Source: Undaria pinnatifida
Lineage: Eukaryota > Sar > Phaeophyceae > Laminariales > Alariaceae
NCBI GenBank assembly: GCA_012845835.1
Contig: JABAKD010000016.1
Span: forward strand, 6,169,919-6,233,918
DNA length: 64,000 bases
Direction: 5' to 3'
A program made the translations under genes and the position numbers. Shown in pieces: positions 33,346 through 47,324 of this stretch; position 1 is the stretch's first letter, and the number at the start of each line of letters is the position of its first letter. Below the pieces are notes generated by a model that did not search any database, was not told the origin of the DNA, and saw only the letters and a program-made list of their open reading frames with translations.

Positions 33346-33917
33346 CACTTATATTAATTTAATCAATTTAATTTAAGAGCAATGGCCGAAATCGGGCACA
33401 CCCGATCGACCGATAGCCGTTATCGGGTACCCCTTGAACACACAGTCCCACAACGACTCAGGACGACATCTCATTGGTCGAAACCACACCGCATCCGAAC
33501 GCGGCCACATGTCCATCGAGTGCGCCCGATTATGGCTGAACAAGTCCTCGAAATGTACCCGACTCGCATACAAGCCACCCGATTATGGCCGAACTACTCG
33601 ACCACCAGCCCACACGCACACACGCACGCGCAGCGGGCGCGAACTCGCGCCACGTCACGAGACGGGGCATTGTTGGTTCTCTCGTCTCGGAGCTCTTTTT
33701 CCGGAGCTCTTTTTTGTGGACCATGAAGTCGCAGTTAGCACCCCTACACACAAGGTACAGAAGCGCATTTATGCAGGCGGTTTAGACATAGATCACAGAC
33801 TACCTGGGCACGGACATGGCACGAGAAGGGCTAAGGATTCAGATGCTCCTTTCCAAATGGCCCAGGAAGATATGTTCGTGGCGTGGCGGGCCCGAGAAAT
33901 GTATTGCCGCCACCTGT
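33346..33917. other. Unassigned stretch with a 196-codon open frame
   Basis: The plus frame 33434-34024 is open but enters the family-A repeat at about 33918, so its C-terminus is repeat-derived. The words CCCGATTATGGC(C/T)GAAC recur at 33524 and 33579. No domain is recognised. Confidence 0.3.
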
Positions 33918-34119
33918 CACCTCACCCTTCCGAACTCGGTTGTATCAGCCCTTCGAAGGCAAGTCATTATGAATATCTGAGGCGTGTTACAGACATAGCC
34001 CACATGGGGACCCTGCGATGCTAGTAGGCTAGATATCCTCGTCTGCTTCGCCTTGATTGATATCCTCGTCTGTCTCGCCTTGACTCTAGACCTCGCTGCA
34101 CAAAGGCACGATTCGTGAC
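33918..34119. repeat. LTR-like repeat family A, truncated copy 3
   Basis: This matches the last 200 bp of the family (from CTTC(C/T)GAACTCGGT to GATTCGTGACA). The first part is missing. Confidence 0.7.
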
Positions 34120-34779
34120 ACAACCACACATCACACACGTCGTATCAGCGATCGAAATTATCACACTTAATCTCCGCTCAGCTTGTACAATATAGGAGTT
34201 TCGACGTTTGTTTCGAGGACACTCTCTGAGAGTTGTCTTTGAGTTCAAACTTTCATAAAAAATCGAAAACATGACGACCGGCGAGAAAAAAAGCAACCGC
34301 AAAAAAAGTAAAACGCGAAACGAGAGCGTGGTACCTGGTAGGTAAAGTCCTCTCATCTTGTAATCTGAGAATGTGACAGGTGCATATCATAGGTGGCGGA
34401 ACTGCCCACCACGGTGTAGTAGATTGTAGATAGACTTTTTGGGTTCGTAGCGGTATACCTGCGCGCGGTATATCCCATATTCCTCTCCACTCCGCGTGTG
34501 TGCGTTTTCACAATTAAACTGCTATTTCCACTCATAAACATTCATCGACATCCAGCACACACACCGAGTACTTGCCACAATGTTGATGCCTCAGTGTCAG
34601 TGTCGATGCCTCATCCTATAAGAGAGAGAGAAAACCTCTAAGGGCACAAAACACTATTTTTAATAGCCATTACAATTGCAGTGAGGGCATCTGGCCACGC
34701 AATGCCAAACGAGTATGCTACTGACAGCGGTGTACGACCGGGGCCATTGTATGGTATGTATGATTATGATGCAACGCGC
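34120..34779. other. Stretch with no recognisable gene
   Basis: Frames are short. No repeat relationship inside the window was found except GGTACCTGGTAGG near 34330, one of many GTACC-type words. Confidence 0.35.
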
Positions 34780-34925
34780 TTCGCTCCGCGGGCGGCATTC
34801 GTCCGCCGATACGCTCGATCAAGAAGGGATTTACCCACAACAAATTATGTGAATGAAACGAACAGAGGTCCACGATTAATTGTAGGTGCAAACTGGCGAC
34901 TTTGATAATGCGAAGTGTGCCGCCG
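34780..34925 (+). repeat. Diverged hairpin module of family C
   Basis: CTCCGCGGGCGGCATTCGTC, then GATACGCTCGATCAAGAAGG and GTGCAAACTGGCGACTTTGA-TAATGC, matches the start of family C modules (CTCCGC...TACGCTCGCGCAAGGAAG...TTTGATAATGCCAAG). It lies alone, without the rest of family C. Confidence 0.55.
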
Positions 34926-35051
34926 CCATGCTCCAGGGGAACATCCAGCGGACGCCACATGCATGACGAGTGTTATACCGTGTGCGCCTTGCATCTTGCT
35001 TTAAGTACTCGCGATGCATAGTATATATTTGTCTGTCTTCAAGTTCGTGGC

Positions 35052-36930
35052 TAGAGGCGGAAGCACCCCCTCCAGCCGCTCGTCGTCCGCGGCATGTCGA
35101 TGAGCTTGCTGACTTAATACTCCTGCGCGTGAGAATGATGAAGTAAGAAGAGGTAGAACTCGCGCGCGAACCCGTGCAGTTAACCAGCAAAGCGTAGCGG
35201 GCCTTGTGGCCACCCTAGGACCAATCTCCGCATCAAAGATAGTATATGCACTTGTAGCGGAGCAGAGAGCAGGTGACAAAATCGAATTGCCGAAAGAACT
35301 GGTTCAGGATGTGAAGTCAGAGCCTGGTAGCTACCAAGAAGCCCAGCAATCAAAGTACGCCAAGATTTGGGAGGTGGCCAGGTCTGCCGAAATTGAAGGC
35401 TTGATAAGAGCAGAAACGTTCACGTTAGCAGTAAATGTCCCAGTAGGCTGTAATGTGATTGATGCTAGATGGGCTTTCAAATGAAAAGCAGATGAAACAG
35501 GGAAGATAGTAAAGGCCAAGGCTAGGCTTGTAGCGAAGGGCTTCAAGCAGAAGTACGGTGTGGATTATCTGGAGACTTTCTCGCCTACCGCAAATGCTGC
35601 ATCTCAGCGATTGTTAGTAGCGTTAGCGTGCAAGTACAACTTGGAATTACTCCACTGGGATATTGAGCAAGCGTTTTTTCAGTCGGAATTGGATCACGAG
35701 GTGTTCATGAAGTTGCCTCCTGGCTGCGGTTCGATGTCAGGAAAGGTTGCCCGTTTGAACAAGAGTTTGCACGGATTGGAGCAGGCATCTAGAACATTCT
35801 ACAAGAGGCTAGTGTCGGACCTGAAGAGGATTGGTTTCGAGCAGTCTATGTCTGACCCCTGTGTCCTGCGTTTCATGATGGGAGACGAGGTGGTAGGGAT
35901 GGTTGCGATTCACGTGAATGATAGTCCGTATGCAGGAACTAAGAGTCTGGCTAAGGTGGCTGTGGAAGGGCTATGTGGCTCTCTTCCTACGAAGAATTTG
36001 GGTGAGGTCAAGTTCTTTCTTGGTTGCGAATTTATTCGCGACCGCGAGGCTGGCACGATTGAGATTTCTCAAGAGAGTTACATCGGGAGTGTTCTCGAGA
36101 GATTTAACATTTGTCGCACCAGCTCGATCCCTGCTTCCCTTGCCAACGATAACAGGTCCTTGAAGGAGGATGAGGGAGCAGGAGATGTGCCGTTCCGAGA
36201 GGTGGTGGGGAGCCTGATGTGAATCGCCAGCCAAACGAGACCCGACATCTCAAATGCTGTGCGGGCTGTGGCGCGGCACTCTCATGAGCCAAAGAGAAGC
36301 CACTGGAAGACAGCCCAGAAAATCCTGAATTATCTTCTAGAAACGGCGCATCTAACTATGAAGTTCAAGCAGGACAGTTCGGCAGACGTAGACACGTTGG
36401 TACGTAGATGCCGACTTAGCGAGCAAGGCCACTGACCGTAGATCAGTTTCGGGAGCGATGGTGTTTGTGGCTGCGATGCTTGTGGTTTGGATTTCTAGGA
36501 CGCAGAAATGCGTTTCACAGTCGACTTCTGGAGCAGAGTATCTTGCGATGGGCGATGGTGTGAAGGAGGCTCTGTTCGTGAACGGAATGCTTCAGTTCCT
36601 GAGGCCTAGTAGGAAGCCTCGTAAGATCGACATCCTCAAGGACAACGAAGAGGCGATTGCGTTTGCAGAGAATCCGCTTACCTCGAGTAAGAGTAAGCAC
36701 ATCGGCGTGAGGCATCATTTTCTTAGGAATTTGACCGAGGAGGGTGTGACCGAGGTCACGCATGTTCCCAGGGAAAAACAGCATACGGACATCCTCACGA
36801 AGGCTCTGCCGAGAGATCTTTTTGAAGTTCACGGCGACTTTGCACTTGGCTCCAGGGATGAGAAGTAGAAGTCTGAGTCGTCTTTTTTTTTGCTTTCTTT
36901 GATAAATATTTTGGGTCTGGTAGATACAAC
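35052..36930 (+). mobile_element. 5'-truncated copia element fragment
   Basis: This is homologous to the RT-RNase H half of element 1 from about position 16320. It starts mid-linker and continues past the end of RNase H to the last bases before where the polypurine tract and 3' LTR should be (GATACAAC), then is cut at 36930. No LTR or target-site duplication is attached. Confidence 0.8.
35206..36868 (+). pseudogene. Copia reverse transcriptase and RNase H, broken
   Basis: The RVT_2 family is clear: KAKARLVAKGFKQKYGVDYL, FSPTANAASQRLLVALA, HWDIEQAFFQSELDHEVFMK, LPPGCG, LNKSLHGLEQASRTFYK and GEVKFFLGCEFIRD. RNase H with ISRTQKCVSQSTSGAEYLAM and QHTDILTKALPRDLF follows. In-frame TGA codons occur at about 35482 (after RWAFK) and 36220 (after GSLM), both where the related element 3 has Trp. 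The catalytic YVDD-like box reads HVNDS, so the second catalytic Asp pair is altered. A frameshift near 36430 puts RNase H in another phase. Not functional. Confidence 0.9.
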
Positions 36931-37632
36931 TTGAAACACTTCCCCTGAAAAGTATTTTTCTTGGACAAATCAGACTCGGAGTTAGACTTCGGCTTGTTGT
37001 TGTGCTTCTTGCTACTCTTCCTCTCAGTCCTAGACACCAGAGCAACACTACTGTGCTTCTTTAAACCACCCTGTGCCTGCAAACCTAGATAACGCTCACG
37101 CACTTCAGTCTCGATGAACGATGGGTCATTCGGACAGAGCACCACAAGAGTCTCACGCAAAGTCTTGTACTCGTGCGACAGCCCTTCAAGCATCAGATTG
37201 CACACCTCCCTGTCATCTTTCTTGACTTCAAGCATTTGCTCAACACCAAGCGTCTCTCTCATGGATGCAAAGAAGGTTGCGGGATTTTCGTTCGAACGCA
37301 TGCGCAGTGACTTCAATTTCTCCTCCTGCAAACGAATCTGACTCTGGCTCAACGGCAGGAAACGATCCTTTAGCACACGCAACGCCTTTCTGGGGGAACT
37401 AGCGTGCCTAGCCATGGTTTTCAGACTATCCTTCTTCGAGCAGTCGAACAGAAACCACCAAGCCATGTCCGCCTGACGAATCACACCCACATTGAAACCC
37501 TTCTCTACCCAGGGAGTCAAGTCAAAACCAATGTCTTCAATCGGAATCTCAACCTCGGAAACGAACGCCTCATACAAGTTGTTGTGTCGGGCACTCAGCA
37601 ATAAGTTCTGCGACCATGAGGGGTACGACACG
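36931..37632 (-). pseudogene. Copia Gag fragment (UBN2-type), truncated at the zinc knuckle
   Basis: The minus-strand frame gives NLYEAFVSEVEIPIEDIGFD, MAWWFLFDCSKKD, ASSPRKALRVLKDRFLPLSQ, EKLKSLRMRSNENPATFF and LEGLSHEYKTLRETLVVL, which is the conserved Gag core of copia elements. It ends at KNTFQGKCFK, the first half of a CCHC knuckle, exactly at 36930/36931 where it meets the opposite-strand pol fragment. The N-terminal dozen residues of the open frame come from the family-F LTR at 37633, so the true Gag start is missing. This Gag differs from that of element 2 and belongs to another lineage. Confidence 0.85.
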
Positions 37633-37906
37633 TGTTGGTTGTCTTCATGAACATGACGGTTATGATCCATCTTATATCATGGAGTTCCATATGTTGGTAA
37701 GGGATTCATGTGTAAGGTGTAAGGGGCCTGTTTGGCCGGATGTTTCCCGGCATGATTTGCCATGAGCTGTCACTCGTAGTTGTGCTCCATATGAGACCGA
37801 GTCAGGCTCGACGGCTGGATGGTAAAATACTTTTGTGTCACCGTCTTGAGTCATCATCACGCCTTCCCGCGCCAGCTACGTGTACACCTTTAGAGATCTA
37901 TCAACA
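37633..37906. repeat. Solo LTR (family F), copy 2
   Basis: 274 bp, the same length as 21356-21629 and differing at only about a dozen sites. TGTTGG...TCAACA ends. Flanks CACG and CACTA do not form a convincing target-site duplication, so this copy has probably been rearranged. Confidence 0.8.
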
Positions 37907-37934
37907 CACTAGTGAGAAAGGCGGTTGATATTTA

Positions 37935-38294
37935 TTGGTAAACGCAGCCAAGGCCAGCCTACAGAGGTGGGAAAGAGCCATGTCAGGTCCGGGGGGTTCT
38001 GGCATTTGTGTAGATTATTTAAGAGAGGAAGTAAAGGTACTCGAGATCCAGGTAGTGTTGCAGAAGCGGGAGAGAGAGGTCGGACTCGCTGAGGCAGTAC
38101 TGCGAGCGTCATATGCTGGAGAGGTGTATGGCCTGACTACGTGTTGGTCCTGGCGGGTGTCGATGGTGCATGACGCATTACGACTTTTCCGTGAGGAGCA
38201 CGAACTTCAAGCTAATGTGGTGCGAAAAATGGACGAAAGAGTGATTTTGTTCGAGGATGAGAGCGAGCGAGAAATGAGAGCGAGCGAGAAATGA
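37935..38294 (+). other. Unassigned open frame with charged, coiled-coil-like sequence
   Basis: The frame reads VNAAKASLQRWERAMSG, then DYLREEVKVLEIQVVLQKRE, REVGLAEAVLRAS and DALRLFREEHELQANVV, and runs into the 17-mer satellite at about 38260. The heptad-like Glu/Leu/Lys pattern looks more protein-like than its neighbours. No family is recognised. It may be a Gag-like fragment or an exon. Confidence 0.3.
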
Positions 38295-38480
38295 GAGCGA
38301 GCGAGAAATGAGAGCGAGCGAGAAATGAGAGCGAGCGAGAAATGAGAGCGAGCGAGAAATGAGAGCGAGCGAGAAATGAGAGCGAGCGAGAAATGAGAGC
38401 GAGCGAGAAATGAGAGCGAGCGAGAAATGAGAGCGAGCGAGAAATGAGAGCGAGCGGGAAATGAGAGCGAGCGGGAAATG
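38258..38480. repeat. 17-bp minisatellite
   Basis: About 13 copies of GAGAGCGAGCGAGAAAT. The last two carry GCGGG in place of GCGAG. It grades directly into the hexamer array. Confidence 0.9.
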
Positions 38481-41279
<2,799 letters not shown>

Positions 41280-41660
41280 TGTTGGATTAAATCGGTTATG
41301 CGAAGAATAATAATGTGCTCCCAGCAGCCCAGTTTCAGGCCGCGAGCTTCACTGCAACACACAGTGTGAACAAGGTGGTATATATGTCTTTATTAGTTGG
41401 TCCCGGATGCTGATAAGAGGGAAAGAGATGGAGTGAGGCGAGTGGGCGAAGCCATCTCGCTCCACACCAGGCAATATTCTATTCTAAAGCCTCCAAATTC
41501 CCAAATACTACAGGTACTCCATTCTCATATTTCCACGTGTCCTTCCCATGTTATAATATTCCGCAATACACCGTCGGGTAATCCCACAATACCCCGTCGG
41601 ACGATCCTCCTTGATCATCGTAGTTCCTACTTTGTTCGTTGAGACAAGCTATATCGAACA
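41280..41660 (-). repeat. 3' LTR of element 3
   Basis: 381 bp. On the plus strand it reads TGTTGGATTAAATCGG...GCTATATCGAACA. It is followed on the plus strand by CCCTCCCTGG, the complement of the polypurine tract. Confidence 0.93.
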
Positions 41661-41736
41661 CCCTCCCTGGCGCTGGATCAACTAACAAGCCTGCAACAAC
41701 GCTGGCAACTCCCAAAAGCAATTTGCGACGGAAAAC

Positions 41737-44700
41737 TTATATCCCCAACAAAAAGTCACGGTGTTTCTCAAAACTCTCCCGAGCAATCGCCTTGGTGAGA
41801 ATGTCCGCATGCTGATCCTCCGTCCTTAAGTACTTGACGCATAAGTCTCATTTTCCCACCAACTCGCGCAGGAAGTGGTACCTCACATCGATGTGCTTGC
41901 TGTTTGACGAACTCAGTGGGTTTTTGGCCAAGTCAATCGCCCCTTTGTTATCTTCAAACACTCCGATGCTCGGCGATCCAAGACTAGGCATCAAGAAAAC
42001 CAAGACTCCTCGCACGTGCAGGGCCTCCTTCACCCCGTCGGCCATCGCTACGTACTCGGCCTCAGTGGTGGAGAGCGTAACGCATTTCTGCGTCCTGGAA
42101 AACCAGGATACGAGCGTTCCTCTGCAGCAAACAGCTACACCAGATACCGAACGCCTGCCCTCGGCCTTGTGGGCGTAGTCTACGTCTACGTACGTCTATA
42201 GGTCGTATTCCAACTGTACATCCCCCAACTTACTCTATTTCCTGAAAGTCAAGCCCAAGTGGGCTGTAGCGCTCAAGTACTCGAGAACCTTCCTAGCAGC
42301 CTTCACGTGTCCTCCCTTAGGATCGTGCGAGAACCGCGCAATCGCTCGCACCGCGTTGGAGATGTCAGGTCTCGTCTGGTTCGCAATCCACATCAAACTC
42401 CCCACAATTTCACGGAAATTCGCGTCCACCACAGGTTCCTCATCACTCACGTACCTGAGGTCCAACGACGGTGAAGCGGGGATAGGGCTGGTTTTAGTGA
42501 TACCGAAACGGTCGACAACGTTTCGGATGAACTGACTTTGCGAAATCTCCAGGGTTCCCTTCTCACGCTCCCTCCTGTACTCGCTACCCATGTACCACGT
42601 AACCTCGCCCAGACTTTTTGTAGGAAATCTCTTATTGAGATCAGCTACTACCGAATCCGTCACCTCCTTGGTCGCTGCGATCTTGATGTCGTCCACGTGG
42701 ACCACCAGCATCGCCACAACCGCGTCATTCAACATTAGCCGAAACACGCACGGGTCTACCAAGCACTGTTCAAACCCGCATTCCACTAACGTTGACGACA
42801 GTAGCTTGTACCATGAGCGGCCACTCTGCTTCAGCCCGTAAAGGGCTTTGTTGAGTAGGACTACCTTACCCGACATCTCCCCACAACCGCGAGGAAGTCT
42901 CAAGAAAATCTCGGTATCCAACTCTGCCTGAATAAATGCCTGGTCAACGTTCAAGTGTCTCAAGTCCCAATCAAGCTAGCACGCCATTGCTGCAATGAGT
43001 CTGTTAGACGTGGTCGAGGCAGTGGGGGCAAAAGTCTCGAAATAGTCGACTCCCTCTACCTGGCTATAGCCCTTAGCTACCAACCGTGCCTTAGCTCTAT
43101 CAATCATGCCGTGCGCATCGCTCTTCCACTTCAAGAGCCACTTTGACTCTACAATATTGATACTCGCGGGAATTTCAGAAACCTCCACAAACGTTCCAGC
43201 AGCTTCGAGTCCATCAAACTCCGATCTCATCGCGTCCATCCAAACGTCCGAATGCTTCGACGTACGAGCTGCGGTGTATGACGTTGGTTCCGGTTCCGCC
43301 TCTTTGACAAGGCAATCCGGCAACTTCGTCTTCTCACACTCTGCTTCATTCGCCGCCAGTAGCGCCTGGAACACACGGCCTCCTTCACAGGGCCCGATCG
43401 CACTAATCAGTCCTGCAGCCGCTTCCCGATTGAGCGCCCTGGTCTGCGCTCTCGTACGTCCCTCCCGAATCTCTTCACCATCGCCCGGTCTTGACATGTG
43501 CGCTCCAAGTTAGCGTGCAGCAGTCCGGACCACCGTGGGGGTCGGAGCTTCATCCTCAGAGGCTGACGCATCGCTTCCATCCTGAGCCGAAGAGTCGCTG
43601 TCAGATAATTCGCTGCTGAGCGCTGATGTATCGTTCGGCTCCACATCTTCGGCGCGAAACTCGTCGCCAGCTTGCGGTATCGGAGACACCGCTTGCGTCA
43701 TTGGGGACACCGCACAGAGTTGGTGGCGAATTCCCCTTCCCAAAACCGGCAGTGGAGTCGTCGGGGCGGAGCCAAAGTCCTCGGTCCCTCCCAGCTCTGG
43801 CGCATCTTCTAGCTCCAGCGCCCCTCCCTGTCCCAGTACCTCCGACAGCTGGGATAGTACCGCTCCCTCATCAAGCGTTGCCTCCCAGGTCACATCTCGA
43901 GTCTCCACCACCCTGTTCCCCCGCGTGAGCATCCGCAAAGAGTCACTTGGGTGATCGATGCCCGGCCCGAGGTTCAAGCAGCTCTCGGCCCGGGGTGACG
44001 ACTTAGACGGGTGGTTCCAGCGGCAGTACGCTGGGCGAGGGAACGGGCGTGGCGAGGAAGGTGCGGTAGCTCCATGCCACATTTCATGCGGAGACTTGTT
44101 GCCGGGGTTGGCAGTGGTTGCGGTGTGGTTCAAGGCGTCACAAGACCAGTGCACCGCTTCCGCCCACAGGGATTCGGTTGGCGGTAGTTGAACGAGCGGG
44201 AAAATGATAGGAGCTTGGATGCACGCAGCAAGCGCTGCATTTTGAATGATGCCTAGCGCTCTCTCGACAACACCGTTCTGCTTTGGGCTGTCCGCGTTGG
44301 TGAATTCCTGCTTGATGCAAAACTGTTTGCACACCTTTCCAAACTCCCCACCAAATAATTCCCCACCGTTATCAGACCTTACAAGCTCAACCTTCGAGGG
44401 GACACCGTCGGCGCGCACATCAGCCAAAAACTTCCTAAACGCGCCTGCTGCATCCGACTTGTGCTTCGGAAAATATACCCACGCGTAGCGAGAGAAGTCA
44501 TCCTTCACTAACATGACATACCTCTTACCCAACAGAGAAGGGGTTCTCTTAGGGCCACTTAGATCAACAAAGACCCGTCCCAACTTCTCCGGCGCGCGCG
44601 ACTTAGTGCTGCTGGGGATTGGTTTGCGGTAACCTTTCTCCATAGAACAGCCAGTACAGGGTCTTAGCGTCCCTAACAGTTCTAAACCAAGTGCGTTTGC

Positions 44701-46557
44701 GGTCTTTCTCAGCAGTAGTTCGTTAGAGTGGCCATGTACGCAGTGGAAGATGTTGATATCTACAGCAGTCTCAGCAGAAGCAGCGCTACCGGGGGCAAGC
44801 ATGGGAAACGCCAGGGGAAAATCGCAACCAGTCTCCGCACGGTTCTCAGCGGAGTCGGGGGTCAATAGGGGAAACGGCACATAGCCGTTGTCTGGCTGTA
44901 TCCTGCAAGCGAAGTTGGAGTAACTAGATCTATCACCCTCGAATCTCAACCGCCCATCGAAAAGAGAAATGCACAAGCCCTCATCCTCGGTCATGAATCC
45001 TACTCCCTGCTTATGCGCGGCCATTAGCGAAAACAAATTGAACGCGAAGTCCGGCATGTAAGCCACATCCAACAGTTCAACAGTTAGATCTCCGGGGAAG
45101 ACTGCAGTCAGCGTGCCATACCCCACGACGTCGATCAGGTGGTTGTCACCGATCCTAACCTTGTCGTCGCACAGTCGTACGTCACTCAACAGGTCAGCTG
45201 AATGAGTCATGTGAAATGAAGCACCACTGTCTGCTATCCATTTCTCAGCTAAGCTCTCCGTTATGCTCTCACTACCTTCCTCAGCACACGAGCCATCACT
45301 GCGGCTAAACATAGAATTCGCAAGACAGCACACAGTCTCACCGCTGTTGTTCTGTCCTTGTGCGCCTTCGCCAGACGTCCTCTTCGAAGCCGGGGTGACA
45401 CGAGCCTTGCACTGGTACCACATGTGCCCGGGTTCCAAGCAACGGATACACTTACCCTTCACCTTATCATACTCTGATTGGGGGATGGTCTGCTTGGGGG
45501 TGGGAGGGCTGCTGCTACCTTCGTTACCCTGGCTAGCACCAGCATTCGCCGATCCCTTGTTTCGCGACCTAACATTGTTACGGTTGGATCCGCGACCACC
45601 TCCACGGCTACCCCCACGCCCACCTCCGCGGCCACCTCGGGCAGCACCATTCGAAAACAGTGCCTGACCCAGGTTCTTTCCCTTTGACACGGGAAGTCTC
45701 AGGTGCCTCTGTCTGACAATGTTCTCTATCTCTGCTCGGGTGATTTCATCGCGGTACAAGAGCGTGCGTTGTTCAATCTCGTAGTCAGCTGTAAGTACTC
45801 GTACCAGTTTGCGGTTCACATCTCCTTCTGATTTCAGCACACCACGCGAAGCAAGAGTACCAACAATCTTGTCTACACGACTGAAGAATTTCATGAGCTC
45901 CCCACCCTTCTCCATTTGTACTGCATCAAACGCGTCCGACCATTTGGCCTGTGTAGCAAATGATTTCGGAAGAAACCAATCCCGAAGCATTGTCCAAGCA
46001 CCGCTTGGCGATTGCCTGGCAAACACTCTGTCTAATAGGTCAGTGTCAGTCATGCTTTCAGTCTGGCATATCTATGCAACCCGCGCATTCTTGATGTGTG
46101 GACGGCTCAAACCTTGCGAAATAAAGTATTGCGTGTCTTTGGTTGTGTCACCTACAGCTACCTCTATGTCTGCAAGCATAGAACCCAAACACCCACTCAT
46201 TGACACGAACGCTTCAAACCGCTTACTCCATACAGGGAATTCCTCAGGCTTGCCACTGAATTTGGGGACTGCCTGCTTTATGCTACTAAATTCACGAGGG
46301 CCTACATTTACACCTGAACTCTCAACGAGTCCGTCATGTCTATTCTCGTCTACGTGCACACCACCAGGGGCTGGCAAGTTCCCACCGGTTATGAATCCAT
46401 CTTGGCGTTCCCTGCCAGGGTTGAACTGGGCCTCTCCACAGTCCCGGTCGCTGGCCATCCGCTCCTCCAGTCGATCTTGTCGGAATACCAATGACCTCAG
46501 CAAGACCATCACTTCTTGTGAGCCGGCCTCCTCTTGGTCATGCTTACTTCCAGGCAT
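41737..46557 (-). pseudogene. Copia Gag-Pol polyprotein frame with six internal stops
   Basis: From ATG at 46557 to TAA at 41737-41739 a single phase is kept for about 1607 codons. Gag comes first (VPKFSGKPEEFPVWSKRFEA; Gly/Arg-rich stretch; CCHC knuckle CIRCLEPGHMWYQC near 45420-45460). Protease is WIADSGASFHMT near 45210-45245. Integrase has an HHCC segment (HCVHGHSNELL...CTGC) and catalytic Asp/Asp/Glu in VFVDLSGP, RSDNGGELFG and QNGVVERALG. RT has KARLVAKGYSQVEGVDYFET, NVDQAFIQAELDTEIFLRLP and HVDDIK. RNase H has RTQKCVTLSTTEAEYVAM, FEDNKGAIDLAKNP and QHADILTKA. Stops lie at 46072 (TAG), 43510 (TAA), 42976 (TAG), 42235 (TAG), 42196 (TAG) and 41848 (TGA). No frameshift was found. Confidence 0.93.
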
Positions 46558-46591
46558 TGTTCCGATTCAAATATAGAACTCACGTTAACGT

Positions 46592-46972
46592 GTTGGATTA
46601 AATCGGTTATGCGAAGAATAATAATGTGCTCCCAGCAGCCCGGTTTCAGGCCGCGAGCTTCACTGCAACACACAGCAGTGTGAAGAAGATGGTATAAAGA
46701 TGTCTTTATTAATTGGTCCCGGATGCTGATAAGAGGGAAAGAGATGGAGTGAGGCGAGTGGGCGAAGCCATCTCGCTCCACACCAGGCAATATTCTCAAA
46801 GCCTCCAAATTCCCAAATACTACAGGTACTCCATTCTCATATTTCCACGTATCCTTCCCATGTTATAATATTCCGCAATACACCGTCGGGTAATCCCACA
46901 ATACCCTGTCGGACGATCCTCCGTGATCATCGTAGTTCTTACTGTGTTTGTTGAGACAAGCTATATCGAACA
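46592..46972 (-). repeat. 5' LTR of element 3
   Basis: 381 bp. The gag ATG is only about 34 bp inside, so the leader is very short. The first bases after the LTR on the minus strand are CGTTAACGTGAG, the place where a primer-binding site should be. Confidence 0.93.
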
Positions 46973-47215
46973 AAGGACTACTGCCGATCAGAACGTGACA
47001 TCGTCAACATACAGCACAGCACAGACAGGGCAATCAGCTCCGCACAAGTAGCTCTTGCTATTGTCAAATCGCTAGTTGCACTTAATCATGGGCCTCTTCT
47101 TTCTGCCCCCTTCACATTTATTTATCAATTGAAATATTCCTTGCGCGAGCGCAGCGGGCGGCGTCACAGCCGCCCGCGGAGCGGAACTCTTGTACATTAA
47201 TACGATATTATTAGC
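46973..47215 (-). repeat. Family C module 1, lone copy beside element 3
   Basis: On the minus strand a hairpin near 47155-47180 (GCGGGCGGC/GCCGCCCGC) leads into GAAGGGGGCAGAAAG-type sequence and CTGATTGCCCTGTC, ending at element 3's target-site copy. Element 3 inserted at the edge of this module. Confidence 0.7.
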
Positions 47216-47324
47216 TGCAACATGTCAACGCAACAACACAACACCACAACTAAACAACAAACAGACAGAGCTGCACAGCATAAAAAATGCAAAAAGTGAC
47301 AAAAAAAGAAGTGAAAAAACGACA

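Larger units (their letters stand above)
41280..46972 (-). mobile_element. Copia LTR retrotransposon, element 3 (nearly intact frame)
   Basis: LTRs of 381 bp at 41280-41660 (3' LTR of the element) and 46592-46972 (5' LTR) are flanked by the 5-bp target-site duplication AAGGA at 41275-41279 and 46973-46977. On the minus strand the LTR starts TGTTCGATATAG and ends AATCCAACA. The polypurine tract CCAGGGAGGG abuts the 3' LTR. Inside, one long reading frame covers Gag, protease, integrase, RT and RNase H in Pseudoviridae order, interrupted only by stops. By eye the LTRs differ by about a dozen substitutions and a few small indels, so this insertion is older than elements 1 and 2 or has drifted faster. 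Confidence 0.95.

Noticed and set aside
33434..34024. 196-codon plus-strand frame
   Set aside because: Its C-terminal third is the family-A repeat, and the rest has no recognised domain.
38258..38480. CRISPR-like direct repeats
   Set aside because: Units are contiguous with no unique spacers, and the context is a eukaryotic satellite.
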